Source: Clostridiaceae bacterium (GTDB lineage Bacteria; Bacillota; Clostridia; Peptostreptococcales; Peptostreptococcaceae). From it: a stretch of 64,000 bases of DNA. The stretch spans positions 62,001-126,000 of the forward strand of contig CABIVQ010000002.1 in the NCBI GenBank assembly GCA_902362365.1, in the 5' to 3' direction. Shown in pieces: positions 28,154-37,401 of the stretch. The position numbers and the translations under genes are program-made. Under the pieces are notes generated by a model, which searched no databases, was not told the origin of the DNA, and was given only the letters and a program-made list of their open reading frames with translations. Numbering within the stretch: position 1 is the first letter of the stretch; each line of letters opens with the position of its first letter.

Positions 28154-29197
28154 TTACTTAGCTTGATCTAGGTTGTCTTTAGTAATCCCTACATATGGAA
28201 CACGAACAGCTTTGTTATCATCTAACTTCCAGTCAGTTCCTTCAACAGGATCTTTTCCATTAGCTAAGTTTAAGCATAAATCTATAACAGCCTTAGCTTG
28301 ATTTGGTGCATCATTTAATACTGTTCCAACTACTTTACCTTCTTCAATAAGAGTTACTATTTCTGGTATTGCATCAACACCTACAACTGGCATAAATTTA
28401 TCTCCTGATAAGTATCCTTCTTTTTCAAGAGAAGCTATTGCTCCAGAAGCCATTCCGTCATTATTACAAATTACAAATTCAATTTTATCTCCAAATTTAG
28501 CTAACCATGCATCCATTTTTTCAGTTGCTTTAGCAGCATCCCACATACCTGTATCTATAGCTAATTCTTCTGTTTCTATTCCTTTTTCATTTATAGTTTT
28601 AACAGACCATTCAGTTCTAGCTTCTGCGTCTGGATGTCCTGGTTCACCTTTTATTAAAACATATTGCATTTTTCCATCGCCATTTTTATCCCATTTATCT
28701 TTATTAGCTTCCCATTCTTTCGCTATAACTTCACCTTGCATAACTCCAGATTCTTTAGATATAGTCCCAACATAGTAAGCTTTATCATAGCTATTTAAAG
28801 CGTCAGCATCTGGTTCTTTATTAAAGAATACTACTGGTAATTCAGCAGCTTCTGCTTTTTCTATCACTGAACTTGCAGCTTTGGGGTCAACTAAGTTTAT
28901 TGCTAAAACTTTAGCTCCCTTCGCTATCATAGTATCAATTTGATCTAATTGTTTTGCTTGGTCATTTTGAGAGTCATCTACTGTTAATTCTGCTACATCT
29001 TTAGCATTTGCTTCTAATTCTCTACGTACTGAAGATATAAAGTTATCATCAGCCTTATAAACTGTAGCTCCTATTTTTGGTAATTCTCCATTCCCTCCTG
29101 AAGATGAATCATCTCCTGAATTACTAGAGCTACAACCTACCATTGAAAATAACATTGTTGCCGATAATCCTAATGCTAAAATCCCTTTCTTATTCAT
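28154..29197 (-). CDS. mglB: galactose/glucose-binding lipoprotein
   Basis: The 347-residue precursor has a lipoprotein signal (LFSMVGCSSS, lipobox Cys22) and a Ser/Gly linker. The periplasmic-binding-protein fold type I follows, with IGATVYKADDNFISSVRREL. It has the EF-hand-like calcium loop DKNGDGKMQYV of galactose-binding MglB, and the sugar-contact segments CNNDGMASG and VVGVDAIPE. The calcium loop is the main reason to favour galactose/glucose over ribose or xylose. It is the first operon gene, with a promoter and cre-like operator upstream. Confidence 0.92.
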   Translation of the reverse strand: MNKKGILALGLSATMLFSMVGCSSSNSGDDSSSGGNGELPKIGATVYKADDNFISSVRRELEANAKDVAELTVDDSQNDQAKQLDQIDTMIAKGAKVLAINLVDPKAASSVIEKAEAAELPVVFFNKEPDADALNSYDKAYYVGTISKESGVMQGEVIAKEWEANKDKWDKNGDGKMQYVLIKGEPGHPDAEARTEWSVKTINEKGIETEELAIDTGMWDAAKATEKMDAWLAKFGDKIEFVICNNDGMASGAIASLEKEGYLSGDKFMPVVGVDAIPEIVTLIEEGKVVGTVLNDAPNQAKAVIDLCLNLANGKDPVEGTDWKLDDNKAVRVPYVGITKDNLDQAK

Positions 29198-29230
29198 ATA
29201 AATCCCCCTCTAAATAATGAATTAAACACA

Positions 29231-29278
29231 GGAAAGTGTTTTCCATATAATTATAGAGACTTTTCCCTATATTTTCAA
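29231..29278 (-). promoter_or_regulatory. mglBAC promoter with a cre-like operator at the start site
   Basis: Minus strand TTGAAA (29273-29278), 17 bases, TATAAT (29250-29255). Just downstream is the palindrome GGAAAACACTTTCC (29231-29244), which resembles a CcpA catabolite-responsive element and covers the likely transcription start. That position predicts glucose repression. No GalR/LacI regulator gene is adjacent. Confidence 0.65.
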
Positions 29279-29392
29279 TAAAATTAATAACTTTCTGATA
29301 TTTTATATTACTATAATATTTTAGTATATATATTCCCTCACGATATTCAAATAACCCCATATTTCAGTATCCAAAACTCCATTTTCGTGTAT

Positions 29393-29435
29393 AAATAATC
29401 CATATTAAAATAAAAATAATCCATATTAAAATAAA
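29393..29435. repeat. two tandem copies of a 21-bp AT-rich unit
   Basis: The unit AATAATCCATATTAAAATAA occurs at 29393-29414 and again 21 bases later to 29435, just before the leuS terminator and upstream of the mgl promoter. Purpose unknown; a simple duplication is likely. Confidence 0.85.
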
Positions 29436-29436
29436 A

Positions 29437-29470
29437 AAATACTACCTAAAATAATTTTTAGGCAGTATTT
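29437..29470 (-). terminator. terminator of leuS
   Basis: AATACT-CCTAAAA pairs with TTTTAGG-AGTATT (one mismatched base each side) around a 4-6 base loop, followed on the minus strand by a T-rich run. Confidence 0.75.
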
Positions 29471-29483
29471 CTTATTATAGATA

Positions 29484-31904
29484 TTATTTAACAACTATGT
29501 TAACTAATTTTTTAGGAACTGCAACCACTTTTACTATAGTTTTTCCTTCTACTAAAGCTTTTATCTTTTCATCAGCCATAGCTAATTCTTGCATTTCATC
29601 TCTTGAAACATTAGCTCCAACTGTTAATTTTCCTCTTACCTTACCATTAACTTGAACTACAACTTCAACTTCATCTTTAACTAATGCAGTTTCATCATAT
29701 TTTGGCCAACTTATATCAAATACGCTACCTTCTTTACCTATCATAGTCCATAATTCTTCACCTATATGAGGAGTGAATGGCGCAAGTATAGTTACTATAG
29801 TTTCTATACCTTCTTTTATAATAGCATTATTTCTGTTATCTAATTCTTTGTACTTGTACATTTCGTTTATTAATTCCATTAAAGCAGATATAGCTGTGTT
29901 GAATCCAAACTTTTCACTTAAATCTTCTGTAACTTTCTTAAGTGTTGCATGTATTGTATATCTCATAGCTTTATCTTCTTTAGTTAATTCACCCATATTA
30001 GTATCACTCTTAGCAACTTCTGATAATTCATCAACTAATCTATAAACTCTGTTTAAGAATCTATAACATCCTTCAACACCTTGCTCAGACCAATCTAGAT
30101 CTCTTTCTGGTGGTGCTGCGAATAATACGAATAATCTTGCAGTATCTGCACCAAACTCTTCTATTATTTCAAGAGGCGAAACTACGTTTCCTTTTGACTT
30201 ACTCATTTTGCTACCTTCTTTAAGAACCATACCTTGAGTTAATAAGTTTTTAAATGGCTCTTTAAAATCAACAAGTCCCATATCGTTGAATGCTTTTACA
30301 AAGAATCTTGAGTAAAGTAAGTGCATTATAGCATGCTCTACCCCACCTATATATTGGTCGACTGGCATCCACTTATTTACTACTTCTGAATCAAATATAT
30401 TTTCAGTATTCTTAGGATCTATGTATCTTAAGAAGTACCAAGAAGAATCAACAAATGTATCCATTGTATCAACTTCTCTTCTAGCTTCTTTTCCACAACA
30501 TGGACAAGCAGTTGTCATAAACTCTTTTGAAGTAGTAAGTGGAGATTCACCTTTTCCAGTAAATTCAACATCAGTTGGTAATAATACTGGTAGGTTTTCT
30601 TTTTTCTCTGGAACTACACCACAAGTATCACAGTAAACAACTGGTATTGGACATCCCCAATATCTTTGTCTAGAAAGTAACCAGTCTCTTAATCTGTAGT
30701 TAACTGTTTTCTTTCCTCTGTTCATTTCTTCTATCTTCTCTATTATTTTATCAAATGCTTCAGATGCATCCATTCCATTGAAATCACCTGAATTTATCAT
30801 TTTATTATCTTCATCTATTACAGGTATTATTTCTAAGTCATATTTTTGGGCAAATTCTCCATCTCTTTCATCATGCGCTGGAACTGCCATTATAGCACCT
30901 GTACCATAGTCAGCTAGTACGTAGTTTGCTATCCATATTGGAGCTTTTTCTCCAGTTAATGGATTTACTACGTATTTACCTATAAACATACCTTCTTTTT
31001 CTACATCTGTAGAAGTTCTTTCTATTTCAGTCATAGTGTGCATTTTTGCAACAAATGCATCGACATCAGTTTTATACTCTGTGCCAGCAACTAATTCTTT
31101 AACTAAATCATGCTCTGGAGCAAGAACCATATATGTAACACCATAAATAGTATCTGGTCTAGTTGTGAATACAGTCATAGATTTATCAGTTCCATCTATG
31201 TCAAATACTATTTCAGCACCTGTACTTTTTCCTATCCAGTTCTTTTGCATTAACTTAACTTTTTCTGGCCATCCATCTAAAGTATCTAAATCCTGAAGTA
31301 ATTCTTCAGCGTATTGAGTAGTTTTGAAGTACCATTGTTCTAAGTCCTTCTTTACAACTACAGAATCACATCTTTCACATTGTCCTTGAACAACTTGCTC
31401 ATTTGCAAGAACTGTTTCACAAGATGGACACCAGTTAACAAAAGATTTTTTCTTATACGCTAGTCCATGTTCTAAGAACTTTAAGAATATTTCTTGAGTA
31501 AACTTATAGTATTCTGGAGTAGAAGTTGCAACTTCTCTATCCCAGTCGTAACTAAGACCTAATAATTTTAATTGGCCTTTCATATCTTCTATATTTTCCA
31601 TAGTCCATTTATGTGGATGTATTCCATGCTTTATAGCTGCATTTTCAGCTGGAAGACCAAATGAGTCCCATCCCATTGGATGTAAAACATTGTACCCTTC
31701 CATTTTCTTAAATCTAGCAACAACGTCACCTATAGAATAATTTCTAACGTGACCCATATGTATTTTCCCTGATGGATATGGGAACATTTCTAAAGTGTAA
31801 TAATTTGGCTTAGAAGTATCAAGTGTATCAGTTTTATATTGATCATTTTCAGCCCAAGTTTTTTGCCATTTCGACTCAACGTTTTTATGATTGTAAACGC
31901 TCAT
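29484..31904 (-). CDS. leuS: leucyl-tRNA synthetase
   Basis: The 806-residue class I synthetase has the HIGH-type motif [16 protein letters not shown] and the KMSKS motif [14 protein letters not shown]. The editing CP1 domain carries the T-rich [16 protein letters not shown] and the catalytic-type [10 protein letters not shown] zinc-ribbon ([13 protein letters not shown], later CERCDS) and the C-terminal anticodon-binding domain are present. Length is normal for bacterial LeuRS. It is preceded by a T-box leader with a Leu specifier, so its transcription responds to uncharged tRNA-Leu. Confidence 0.98.
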   Translation of the reverse strand: MSVYNHKNVESKWQKTWAENDQYKTDTLDTSKPNYYTLEMFPYPSGKIHMGHVRNYSIGDVVARFKKMEGYNVLHPMGWDSFGLPAENAAIKHGIHPHKWTMENIEDMKGQLKLLGLSYDWDREVATSTPEYYKFTQEIFLKFLEHGLAYKKKSFVNWCPSCETVLANEQVVQGQCERCDSVVVKKDLEQWYFKTTQYAEELLQDLDTLDGWPEKVKLMQKNWIGKSTGAEIVFDIDGTDKSMTVFTTRPDTIYGVTYMVLAPEHDLVKELVAGTEYKTDVDAFVAKMHTMTEIERTSTDVEKEGMFIGKYVVNPLTGEKAPIWIANYVLADYGTGAIMAVPAHDERDGEFAQKYDLEIIPVIDEDNKMINSGDFNGMDASEAFDKIIEKIEEMNRGKKTVNYRLRDWLLSRQRYWGCPIPVVYCDTCGVVPEKKENLPVLLPTDVEFTGKGESPLTTSKEFMTTACPCCGKEARREVDTMDTFVDSSWYFLRYIDPKNTENIFDSEVVNKWMPVDQYIGGVEHAIMHLLYSRFFVKAFNDMGLVDFKEPFKNLLTQGMVLKEGSKMSKSKGNVVSPLEIIEEFGADTARLFVLFAAPPERDLDWSEQGVEGCYRFLNRVYRLVDELSEVAKSDTNMGELTKEDKAMRYTIHATLKKVTEDLSEKFGFNTAISALMELINEMYKYKELDNRNNAIIKEGIETIVTILAPFTPHIGEELWTMIGKEGSVFDISWPKYDETALVKDEVEVVVQVNGKVRGKLTVGANVSRDEMQELAMADEKIKALVEGKTIVKVVAVPKKLVNIVVK

Positions 31905-31984
31905 TACTCTTCCTCCTTATATCTTTTATTATTAATTAGTCTATAAAAGTTATTTTATCCATATTTCGATAAATTTAACTTCTT

Positions 31985-32225
31985 AAACAATAAAAAAATC
32001 CTCAGCCTCTAAACAAAAATTGTTTAGGGACGAGGATTATATCTTCGCGGTACCACCCTAATTAGTCTAAAAATAGACTCTCTTAGATAGTTTTTATGCC
32101 AACTACGGCCAAATAGTTATATTCTAGCAAGTTCAAAGGTCAAATTTACTAGTTCACAGCAACCACTAGCTCTCTGATAAAATCTTTACTTTTACTACTC
32201 TAGCCTATTCGATAAATTTATTTAC
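31985..32225 (-). promoter_or_regulatory. T-box riboswitch (Leu) upstream of leuS
   Basis: The minus strand carries the T-box core AGGGTGGTACCGCG (32046-32059), followed by a long terminator hairpin (ATCCTC...GAGGAT, 31990-32030) with a T-run. Stem I shows AGAGAGCTAGTGGTTGCTGTGA and an AGTA loop-E motif. Opposite it lies GAACTTG, where CTT (32129-32131) is the likely specifier codon for Leu. Uncharged tRNA-Leu should stabilise the antiterminator and allow leuS transcription. Confidence 0.93.
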
Positions 32226-32252
32226 TATTTATAATTACCTATATTAGCATTA

Positions 32253-32603
32253 TTATGCTAAAGTGTCAACATCTACATATGGAGCATCTTTCCATAACTT
32301 TTCTAAGTTGTAGAATCCTCTTTGTTCTTCATTGAATATGTGAACTATTACATCACCATAATCAAGAAGTACCCAAGTTTGAGTTTCGTACCCTTCTTTT
32401 CCTCTTGGCTCTATTCCTAGCTTTGTTAATTCATCTTCTACGTTATCAGCTATAGCTTTAACTTGTCTTTGAGAACCAGCTGTAGCTATAACAAAGTAAT
32501 CACATAAACTTGAAACTGCACCAATATTTATTATAGATATATCTTGACCAATTTTATCGTCTATTGCATCATATATTACTTTTGTCATTTCATTTACTGT
32601 CAT
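32253..32603 (-). CDS. rsfS: ribosome silencing factor RsfS
   Basis: The 116-residue RsfS/Iojap/YbeB protein binds uL14 on the 50S subunit and blocks subunit joining in poor growth conditions. Signatures are SSLCDYFVIATAGSQRQVKAIAD and GYETQTWVLLDYGDVIVHIFNEEQRGFYNLEKLW (both quoted only in part as key residues: D-Y-F-V-I-A, W-V-L-D-Y-G-D, V-H-I-F, Y-L-E-L-W). It is the third gene of nadD-yqeK-rsfS. The leuS T-box starts about 28 bases downstream. Confidence 0.96.
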   Translation of the reverse strand: MTVNEMTKVIYDAIDDKIGQDISIINIGAVSSLCDYFVIATAGSQRQVKAIADNVEDELTKLGIEPRGKEGYETQTWVLLDYGDVIVHIFNEEQRGFYNLEKLWKDAPYVDVDTLA

Positions 32604-32723
32604 ATTTATTCCTCACTTTCCTAAATTTAAGCATGTTTTATTATTATACCATAAATAGTCTACACTAACTATTTTATTTTTTATATGATTATTATCTGTT
32701 ATTGTTCCATATAATATATAAAA

Positions 32724-33290
32724 TTATAAATTTCTCATAATATAATTTCTTGCACTTACTGTCCTAGGATGTATTAATTGTTTGTTCTCAATTACAAACT
32801 TTATAGTATTATCAAAAGAAATTAGCAATGCTTCATCTAATTTCCCACTATAACTTAAATTTCTTAATAAATCTACATTTGGGAAGTTTCTACTTTCCTC
32901 TATCAAATCTGCCATATAAATTATTTTTTCTAATAAACTCATATTTTCTTTTCCTGTTGTATGATATCTTATTGCATCTATTATTTCTACATCATTTATT
33001 TTAAATTCATATTCTGCTATGTACGATCCTATAAGGCTATGTGAAAGTGCTAAGTTATTCATTTCATATTCATCTAAGTTTATATTATATTTATTTACAT
33101 AGTAATCAACTTGATCATTGTTTAAGTATTTAGCGCAATCATGAACTAATCCAGCAATATATGCCTTTTCTTTATTATAACCATATATATCACATAATTT
33201 AACTGCACAATCTGCTACATTTAAAGAATGTTGCATTCTTCTTTCTGGCAACATTTCTACTAATTTTTCATTAATCTCTGTTAATGTCAT
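32724..33290 (-). CDS. yqeK: YqeK-type HD-domain Ap4A hydrolase
   Basis: The 188-residue HD phosphohydrolase has metal ligands in RMQHSLNVAD, AGLVHDCAK, ALSHSLIG and IRYHTTG. Members of this family (YqeK) are symmetrical bis(5'-nucleosyl)-tetraphosphatases that break Ap4A into two ADP. The gene abuts nadD (stop and start one base apart), and the nadD-yqeK-rsfS order is a classic Firmicutes cluster. Confidence 0.93.
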   Translation of the reverse strand: MTLTEINEKLVEMLPERRMQHSLNVADCAVKLCDIYGYNKEKAYIAGLVHDCAKYLNNDQVDYYVNKYNINLDEYEMNNLALSHSLIGSYIAEYEFKINDVEIIDAIRYHTTGKENMSLLEKIIYMADLIEESRNFPNVDLLRNLSYSGKLDEALLISFDNTIKFVIENKQLIHPRTVSARNYIMRNL

Positions 33291-33980
33291 TTATTCCACT
33301 CCTATTTTATATAACTTCTTATCGTGTATATATTTTTCTACATTTTCAGGAAGTAAATACCTTACAGATTTCCTAGCTTTTAATTGTTGTCTTATATATG
33401 TAGATGATATATCCAATGATGGAACATATACACTTATAATATTAGCATTATATTTGTCTTTAAGTTTTTCTATTTTTTCTTGAGCTTCTAATAAACTTAT
33501 CCCCGGTCTCGTTGCAGCTATAAAGTTAGCCAACTTAAAATTCTCTTCTACTTCCTTCCACGTTTCAATGTCACATATTGCATCTGCACCTGTTATAAAA
33601 TATATTTCGCAGTTGCTATAGGATTCTTTTAAAGATCTTAAAGTATCTACAGTATAAGTTCTTGTTTCACTTTTTATCTCTGTATCCAAAACTAAAAAAT
33701 CGTCGTTATTCTCAGTTGATACTAAAACCATATTATATCTGTCATACTTATTAGTCACATTAAGTAATTTATGAGGAGGATTTCCTGTAGGTATAAAAAT
33801 TATTTTATCTAGTTGGTATTTGTCTCTAATAAATTCTGCTGTAGCTAAATGAGCATAATGTATTGGATCAAAAGTCCCTCCCATTATACCTATTCTCATT
33901 TTAGAATTATCTTTTTTAAATTGCTCTAGTTTAAGAGTATTTATATTTTTTGCATTTTTAACTAGATCATCAACCCTCAT
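33291..33980 (-). CDS. nadD: nicotinate-nucleotide adenylyltransferase
   Basis: NadD joins NaMN and ATP to make NaAD in NAD biosynthesis. The nucleotidyl-transferase signature GIMGGTFDPIHYAHLATAEF is followed by FIPTGNPPHK and the end motif ISSTYIRQQLKARKSVRYLLP. The protein has 27 residues before the usual start MRIGIMGGTFDP. I keep the long start at 33980 because AAAGGAGA lies 7 bases upstream, while the internal Met28 has no ribosome-binding site. The extension is polar and may be a lineage feature. Confidence 0.95.
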   Translation of the reverse strand: MRVDDLVKNAKNINTLKLEQFKKDNSKMRIGIMGGTFDPIHYAHLATAEFIRDKYQLDKIIFIPTGNPPHKLLNVTNKYDRYNMVLVSTENNDDFLVLDTEIKSETRTYTVDTLRSLKESYSNCEIYFITGADAICDIETWKEVEENFKLANFIAATRPGISLLEAQEKIEKLKDKYNANIISVYVPSLDISSTYIRQQLKARKSVRYLLPENVEKYIHDKKLYKIGVE

Positions 33981-34226
33981 ATTTTGTCTCCTTTTTATAA
34001 ATATATTATTATTGTATCATTATTTCAATTTTATAAGGTAATAAATTGCACATTTTAGTATATAATCATATCTATAAGGTACTTATATTTTTTAGTTCAA
34101 TTTTTATATTAACTATTTGATATCTTACCTTAAATTTCCTAAAATACAAGACGTAAAATACGTATAATTAATATTTTAATAATGTAAACTTATTAATTAT
34201 AATAGTACACCAAAGGAGTTTTATAC

Positions 34227-34865
34227 ATGGCTATAATTACTAAAATAGAACAACAAAAAAAGAACGAGGATAGAGTTAACATTTATGTTAATGATGAGTT
34301 TTTTACAGCAATCTTTAAAGAATTAGTTTTTACTTTTAACCTAAAAAAAGGTGACGAGATTGATGAAAAATACTTAAAGTCAATACTAAGTGATGAAATG
34401 TATCTTAAAGCTAAAAATAAGGCTTTAAATATATTATCTAAAGCAGATCAAGCAGAGAAAAAAATTAGAGAAAAGTTATCTACTGATTTCGAAGAAGATA
34501 CTATAAATAGAGTAATCGAATTTTTGAAAAAAAATAATTTTATAAACGATAATCTACTAGCCCAAAAAATAGTAAATACTAATCTTAATTTAAATAAATG
34601 TGGTAAAAATAGAATTAAACAAAACCTTTATAATAAAGGTTTAGATGAATCTGCTATTAACGAAGCGATGTCAGATATAGATAGTGATGCTGAATTCGAT
34701 AATGCTATGTATTTAGCAAAAAAAAGATATGAACGTGTTAAGAATGAAGACAAGAGAAAAGTTTATCAAAAACTATCACAACATTTAGCATATAAAGGTT
34801 TTAATTATGATATTATAAAAAGAGTATTAAATAAGCTATTAAACTACGATGAGTACGATATATAA
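34227..34865 (+). CDS. recX: regulatory protein RecX
   Basis: The 212-residue protein has the three-helix repeats of RecX: YLKAKNKALNILSKADQAEKKI, VIEFLKKNNFINDNLLAQKI-like and the C-terminal KRVYQKLSQHLAYKGFN-like block (key residues L, A, Y, L, R/K of each repeat). RecX binds RecA filaments and limits recombination and the SOS response. recA is not adjacent. AAAGGAG precedes the ATG. A 25-residue peptide gene follows 26 bases later. Confidence 0.88.
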   Translation: MAIITKIEQQKKNEDRVNIYVNDEFFTAIFKELVFTFNLKKGDEIDEKYLKSILSDEMYLKAKNKALNILSKADQAEKKIREKLSTDFEEDTINRVIEFLKKNNFINDNLLAQKIVNTNLNLNKCGKNRIKQNLYNKGLDESAINEAMSDIDSDAEFDNAMYLAKKRYERVKNEDKRKVYQKLSQHLAYKGFNYDIIKRVLNKLLNYDEYDI

Positions 34866-34891
34866 TTTACTTTAACTTTGGAGGTTATTCT

Positions 34892-34969
34892 ATGAAATTG
34901 ATAATAGGTATCTTTAGCTTTTTACTAGGATTATATAATCTAAAACAATTATATAAACTTGATAACTAA
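34892..34969 (+). CDS. predicted 25-residue small membrane peptide
   Basis: A short frame, MKLIIGIFSFLLGLYNLKQL plus YKLDN, starts 8 bases after a strong GGAGG and stops just before a perfect terminator. The peptide is a single hydrophobic helix of about 15 residues followed by a Lys-containing polar end, the usual make-up of bacterial small membrane proteins. It is 26 bases after recX and probably on the same transcript. The strong ribosome-binding site and tight placement between recX and the terminator are the reasons to call it real. No family known to me. Confidence 0.6.
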   Translation: MKLIIGIFSFLLGLYNLKQLYKLDN

Positions 34970-34971
34970 AT

Positions 34972-35019
34972 AAAAAGGGAATGTATTAAAAATAAATTAG
35001 CTTAATACATTCCCTTTTA
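34972..35019. terminator. bidirectional terminator after recX and the small peptide
   Basis: A 17-bp perfect stem, AAAAGGGAATGTATTAA / TTAATACATTCCCTTTT, with a short loop serves recX on the plus strand and the ECF gene on the minus strand. Confidence 0.87.
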
Positions 35020-35043
35020 TACTTTATTATATTACTTCTACTC

Positions 35044-35613
35044 TTAGTTAATATATCTTTTTAGTACTTTAGCTATCGGAACTCCTATTATAAGTCCTAT
35101 TACTATCTGAGTAACATTTCCTGGTATAGATAATAATGCTTTTGCATGATTACCATATAATATCATCTCAGTTATATAATAGCCAAATATCATCCAGAAA
35201 CCTGATATAGTTATTCCCACGATATTAGTTATTACATCATTTCCTTTTTTATTATTTGACCATGCTATACTTCCTATTATATATCCCATAACTCCTCTTA
35301 CTACAAAAGTAAATGGTGCCCATATTGCCCATTCTGATAATAAGTCAAACAATCCCATTCCAAAAGCTCCTGCTACTGCTCCTTTTTTCTTTCCAAATAC
35401 TATTGCAGATATAAATAACATTGTGTTGCCTAGATGTACAAGACCACCAGTTGATGCTAATGGCAATCTTATGTTAATAAATCTAGTAGCAATAAATACC
35501 AAAGCAATTAATAATCCACTTTCAGCTAAATCCCTTGCTGTAACCTTATTCTTTTTACCTTCTAGCCTTTTTTCTATAACTTCATTCGACTGTATAACAT
35601 CTACTTCTTTCAT
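35044..35613 (-). CDS. ECF transporter S component
   Basis: The 189-residue membrane protein has a cytoplasmic N-terminus with a charged patch (EKRLEGKKNKVTARDL) and five or six membrane segments. The pattern TRFINIRLPLASTGGLVHLGN, then FGKKKGAVAGAFGMGLFDLL, is that of ECF S components of the DUF1393/riboflavin-transporter-like group. S components bind a vitamin or precursor and use a shared EcfAT module, which is not in this window. The substrate cannot be read from the sequence. It lies 17 bases after a class V aminotransferase, so the pair is likely one operon. Confidence 0.8.
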   Translation of the reverse strand: MKEVDVIQSNEVIEKRLEGKKNKVTARDLAESGLLIALVFIATRFINIRLPLASTGGLVHLGNTMLFISAIVFGKKKGAVAGAFGMGLFDLLSEWAIWAPFTFVVRGVMGYIIGSIAWSNNKKGNDVITNIVGITISGFWMIFGYYITEMILYGNHAKALLSIPGNVTQIVIGLIIGVPIAKVLKRYIN

Positions 35614-35630
35614 AACAATCCCCCTAATAA

Positions 35631-36794
35631 CTACTTCATTATTACTTTAACCTCATCATAATGTTTATTGAATAAATCTACTAATCTATCTTTGCATTCA
35701 AACCCTAATATTCTTAGGGCTTCGTCTATAAAATTTAAGACAGGAATTATTTTTTCAAGTTTTGCATTTTCACCCATATGACCTATTCTTATTACCTTAT
35801 CTGAATATTCGCCTAAAGATGTAGCTAAAACTAACTTATAATGCTTTAATAAGTAATCTGTTAAATTCTTAGCTCCAATATAGTCTGGAATTTCTACTAC
35901 TGTAACTGTATTAGAGTATCCTTTTTCTAAATATAATTCTAATCCATATTCCCTTATGGCCTTTCTAGTTGCGTTAGCTATCTTTTCATGCCTATTCAGT
36001 ACATTCTCTATTCCTTCTTCTAATATGTTATCAATTGCTTTATCTAACCCCATAATATCGCTAATAGGCATGGTGTATGGAAACCATTTATTATCGTAGT
36101 AATTCTCCCATATTCTTAGATTACAATAAAATCCCGCAACTGGAGTTTTTCTTTCTTTCATAGCACGTTTAGCATCTTTACTTATACTTACTATAGTAAG
36201 ACCTGCTGGTGCAGATATAGCCTTTTGAGACCCACCTAAAGCAATATCTACTTTCCACTCATCAACCTTTAATTCTTCTCCAACCATAGCTGCAACTGAA
36301 TCTACAACTGTTAATATTCCATATTTTTTAAGTAGAGGACAAAGCTTACTTAAATCATTTAAAACACCTGTAGGCGTATCACAGTGTACTAATGTTGCGT
36401 ATTTAAAATTATTGTCTTCTTCTAAAAAAGCTTCTAAGTCTTCTTCATTAATGTCTTTTGTATATTCTTTTGAAAAATATACAACTTCACCACCATACAT
36501 TTTTATAAAGTCATCAAATCCTCTTCCAAAAATACCATTATCAATTACAAGAACTCTATCACCTTTTTCAGTAAGAGATGCACATGCCGCTTCTAATCCT
36601 AAAATGCCTTCTCCACTTAATATATAGACATCATTCTTAGTTTTTATTATTTTCCCTATTTTTTCACAAGTATTTTTATAAAATTCGCAAAATTCCAAAT
36701 CTATATCTGGATTAGTTGTCGCTACAGCTCTTGCTAATCTTACATTTTCTCTAACTTCTGTCGGTCCTGGCGTATAGACTAATTTGTTATTCAT
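35631..36794 (-). CDS. class V aminotransferase (alanine-glyoxylate/serine-pyruvate type)
   Basis: The 387-residue PLP enzyme starts YTPGPTEVRENV, the hallmark of the alanine-glyoxylate / serine-pyruvate / phosphonoacetaldehyde aminotransferase group. The PLP lysine is in ALGGSQKAISAPAG, and HCDTPTGVLND and VDSVAAMVGEE are typical. The partner substrate is uncertain: AGXT-like, serine-glyoxylate and phosphonate (PhnW) enzymes are hard to separate by eye. No phosphonate genes are nearby. It is upstream of the ECF S component. Confidence 0.85.
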   Translation of the reverse strand: MNNKLVYTPGPTEVRENVRLARAVATTNPDIDLEFCEFYKNTCEKIGKIIKTKNDVYILSGEGILGLEAACASLTEKGDRVLVIDNGIFGRGFDDFIKMYGGEVVYFSKEYTKDINEEDLEAFLEEDNNFKYATLVHCDTPTGVLNDLSKLCPLLKKYGILTVVDSVAAMVGEELKVDEWKVDIALGGSQKAISAPAGLTIVSISKDAKRAMKERKTPVAGFYCNLRIWENYYDNKWFPYTMPISDIMGLDKAIDNILEEGIENVLNRHEKIANATRKAIREYGLELYLEKGYSNTVTVVEIPDYIGAKNLTDYLLKHYKLVLATSLGEYSDKVIRIGHMGENAKLEKIIPVLNFIDEALRILGFECKDRLVDLFNKHYDEVKVIMK

Positions 36795-37034
36795 ATCTGG
36801 TCTTCCTCCCTTTTCTTTTATATAAAATATTATATATTATTATTTATTGTATAGGACAATTTCTTGAATATTTTATAATTGTATTGGTACATTTATAATA
36901 CATATATCAAAGAAGATTAATTAGTTTACTAAAGTTCTCTTTTATTTTTTAGAACTTATGATTCGTAATATATCATAAATTTACACATTCATGTTTTCCA
37001 TGTTCTTTATATTTAAACATAAATCTTCTCAACA

Positions 37035-37072
37035 AAAAAAGAGTTAATCCATACAGATCTAACTCTTTTCAA
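37035..37072 (-). terminator. terminator of the DUF5658 gene
   Basis: AAAAGAGTTA and TAACTCTTTT arms with a 13-base loop; the upstream arm begins at the end of the coding sequence, and T-rich sequence follows on the minus strand. Confidence 0.75.
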
Positions 37073-37401
37073 TCAAATACAAAAACTGCATATAATATTA
37101 TATGATATATACATAAACAAATATATATTACATTTGAGATAAATATAATTAATCTCGTTATTTTAGATATATTATCATCCATTTTGTCTATTAACACAAT
37201 TATTAAAATAGTTGGTAAAATAACTTTAATTATTAAAAATAATACTGGACTTAAATTATATACCATACTCAAAAACTTATTTAATTCTATATAAAATCCG
37301 TATCTAAGTCCAATAAATGTAGCCATACCATCAAATGCATTTAAAAATACAATTGATACCATTCCATAATAACTTCTATTTTTCTTCAGTATTTCTTCCA
37401 T
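37069..37401 (-). CDS. DUF5658-like small membrane protein
   Basis: The 110-residue protein has three predicted membrane segments (SIVFLNAFDGMATFIGLRYG, PVLFLIIKVILPTILIIVLI, IIFISNVIYICLCIYHIILY). The pattern of N-x3-D in helix 1, E-x-N at the loop (YIELNKFLSMVY) and K in helix 2 is what I associate with DUF5658. Function unknown. Single gene with its own terminator. It lies between the aminotransferase unit and RNase Z, and the 285 bases upstream hold nothing recognisable. Confidence 0.7.
   Translation of the reverse strand: MEEILKKNRSYYGMVSIVFLNAFDGMATFIGLRYGFYIELNKFLSMVYNLSPVLFLIIKVILPTILIIVLIDKMDDNISKITRLIIFISNVIYICLCIYHIILYAVFVFD

Noticed and set aside
29393..29435. Tandem 21-bp repeats as the beginning of a CRISPR array
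   Set aside because: Only two directly adjacent copies exist, with no spacers and no cas genes in the window.
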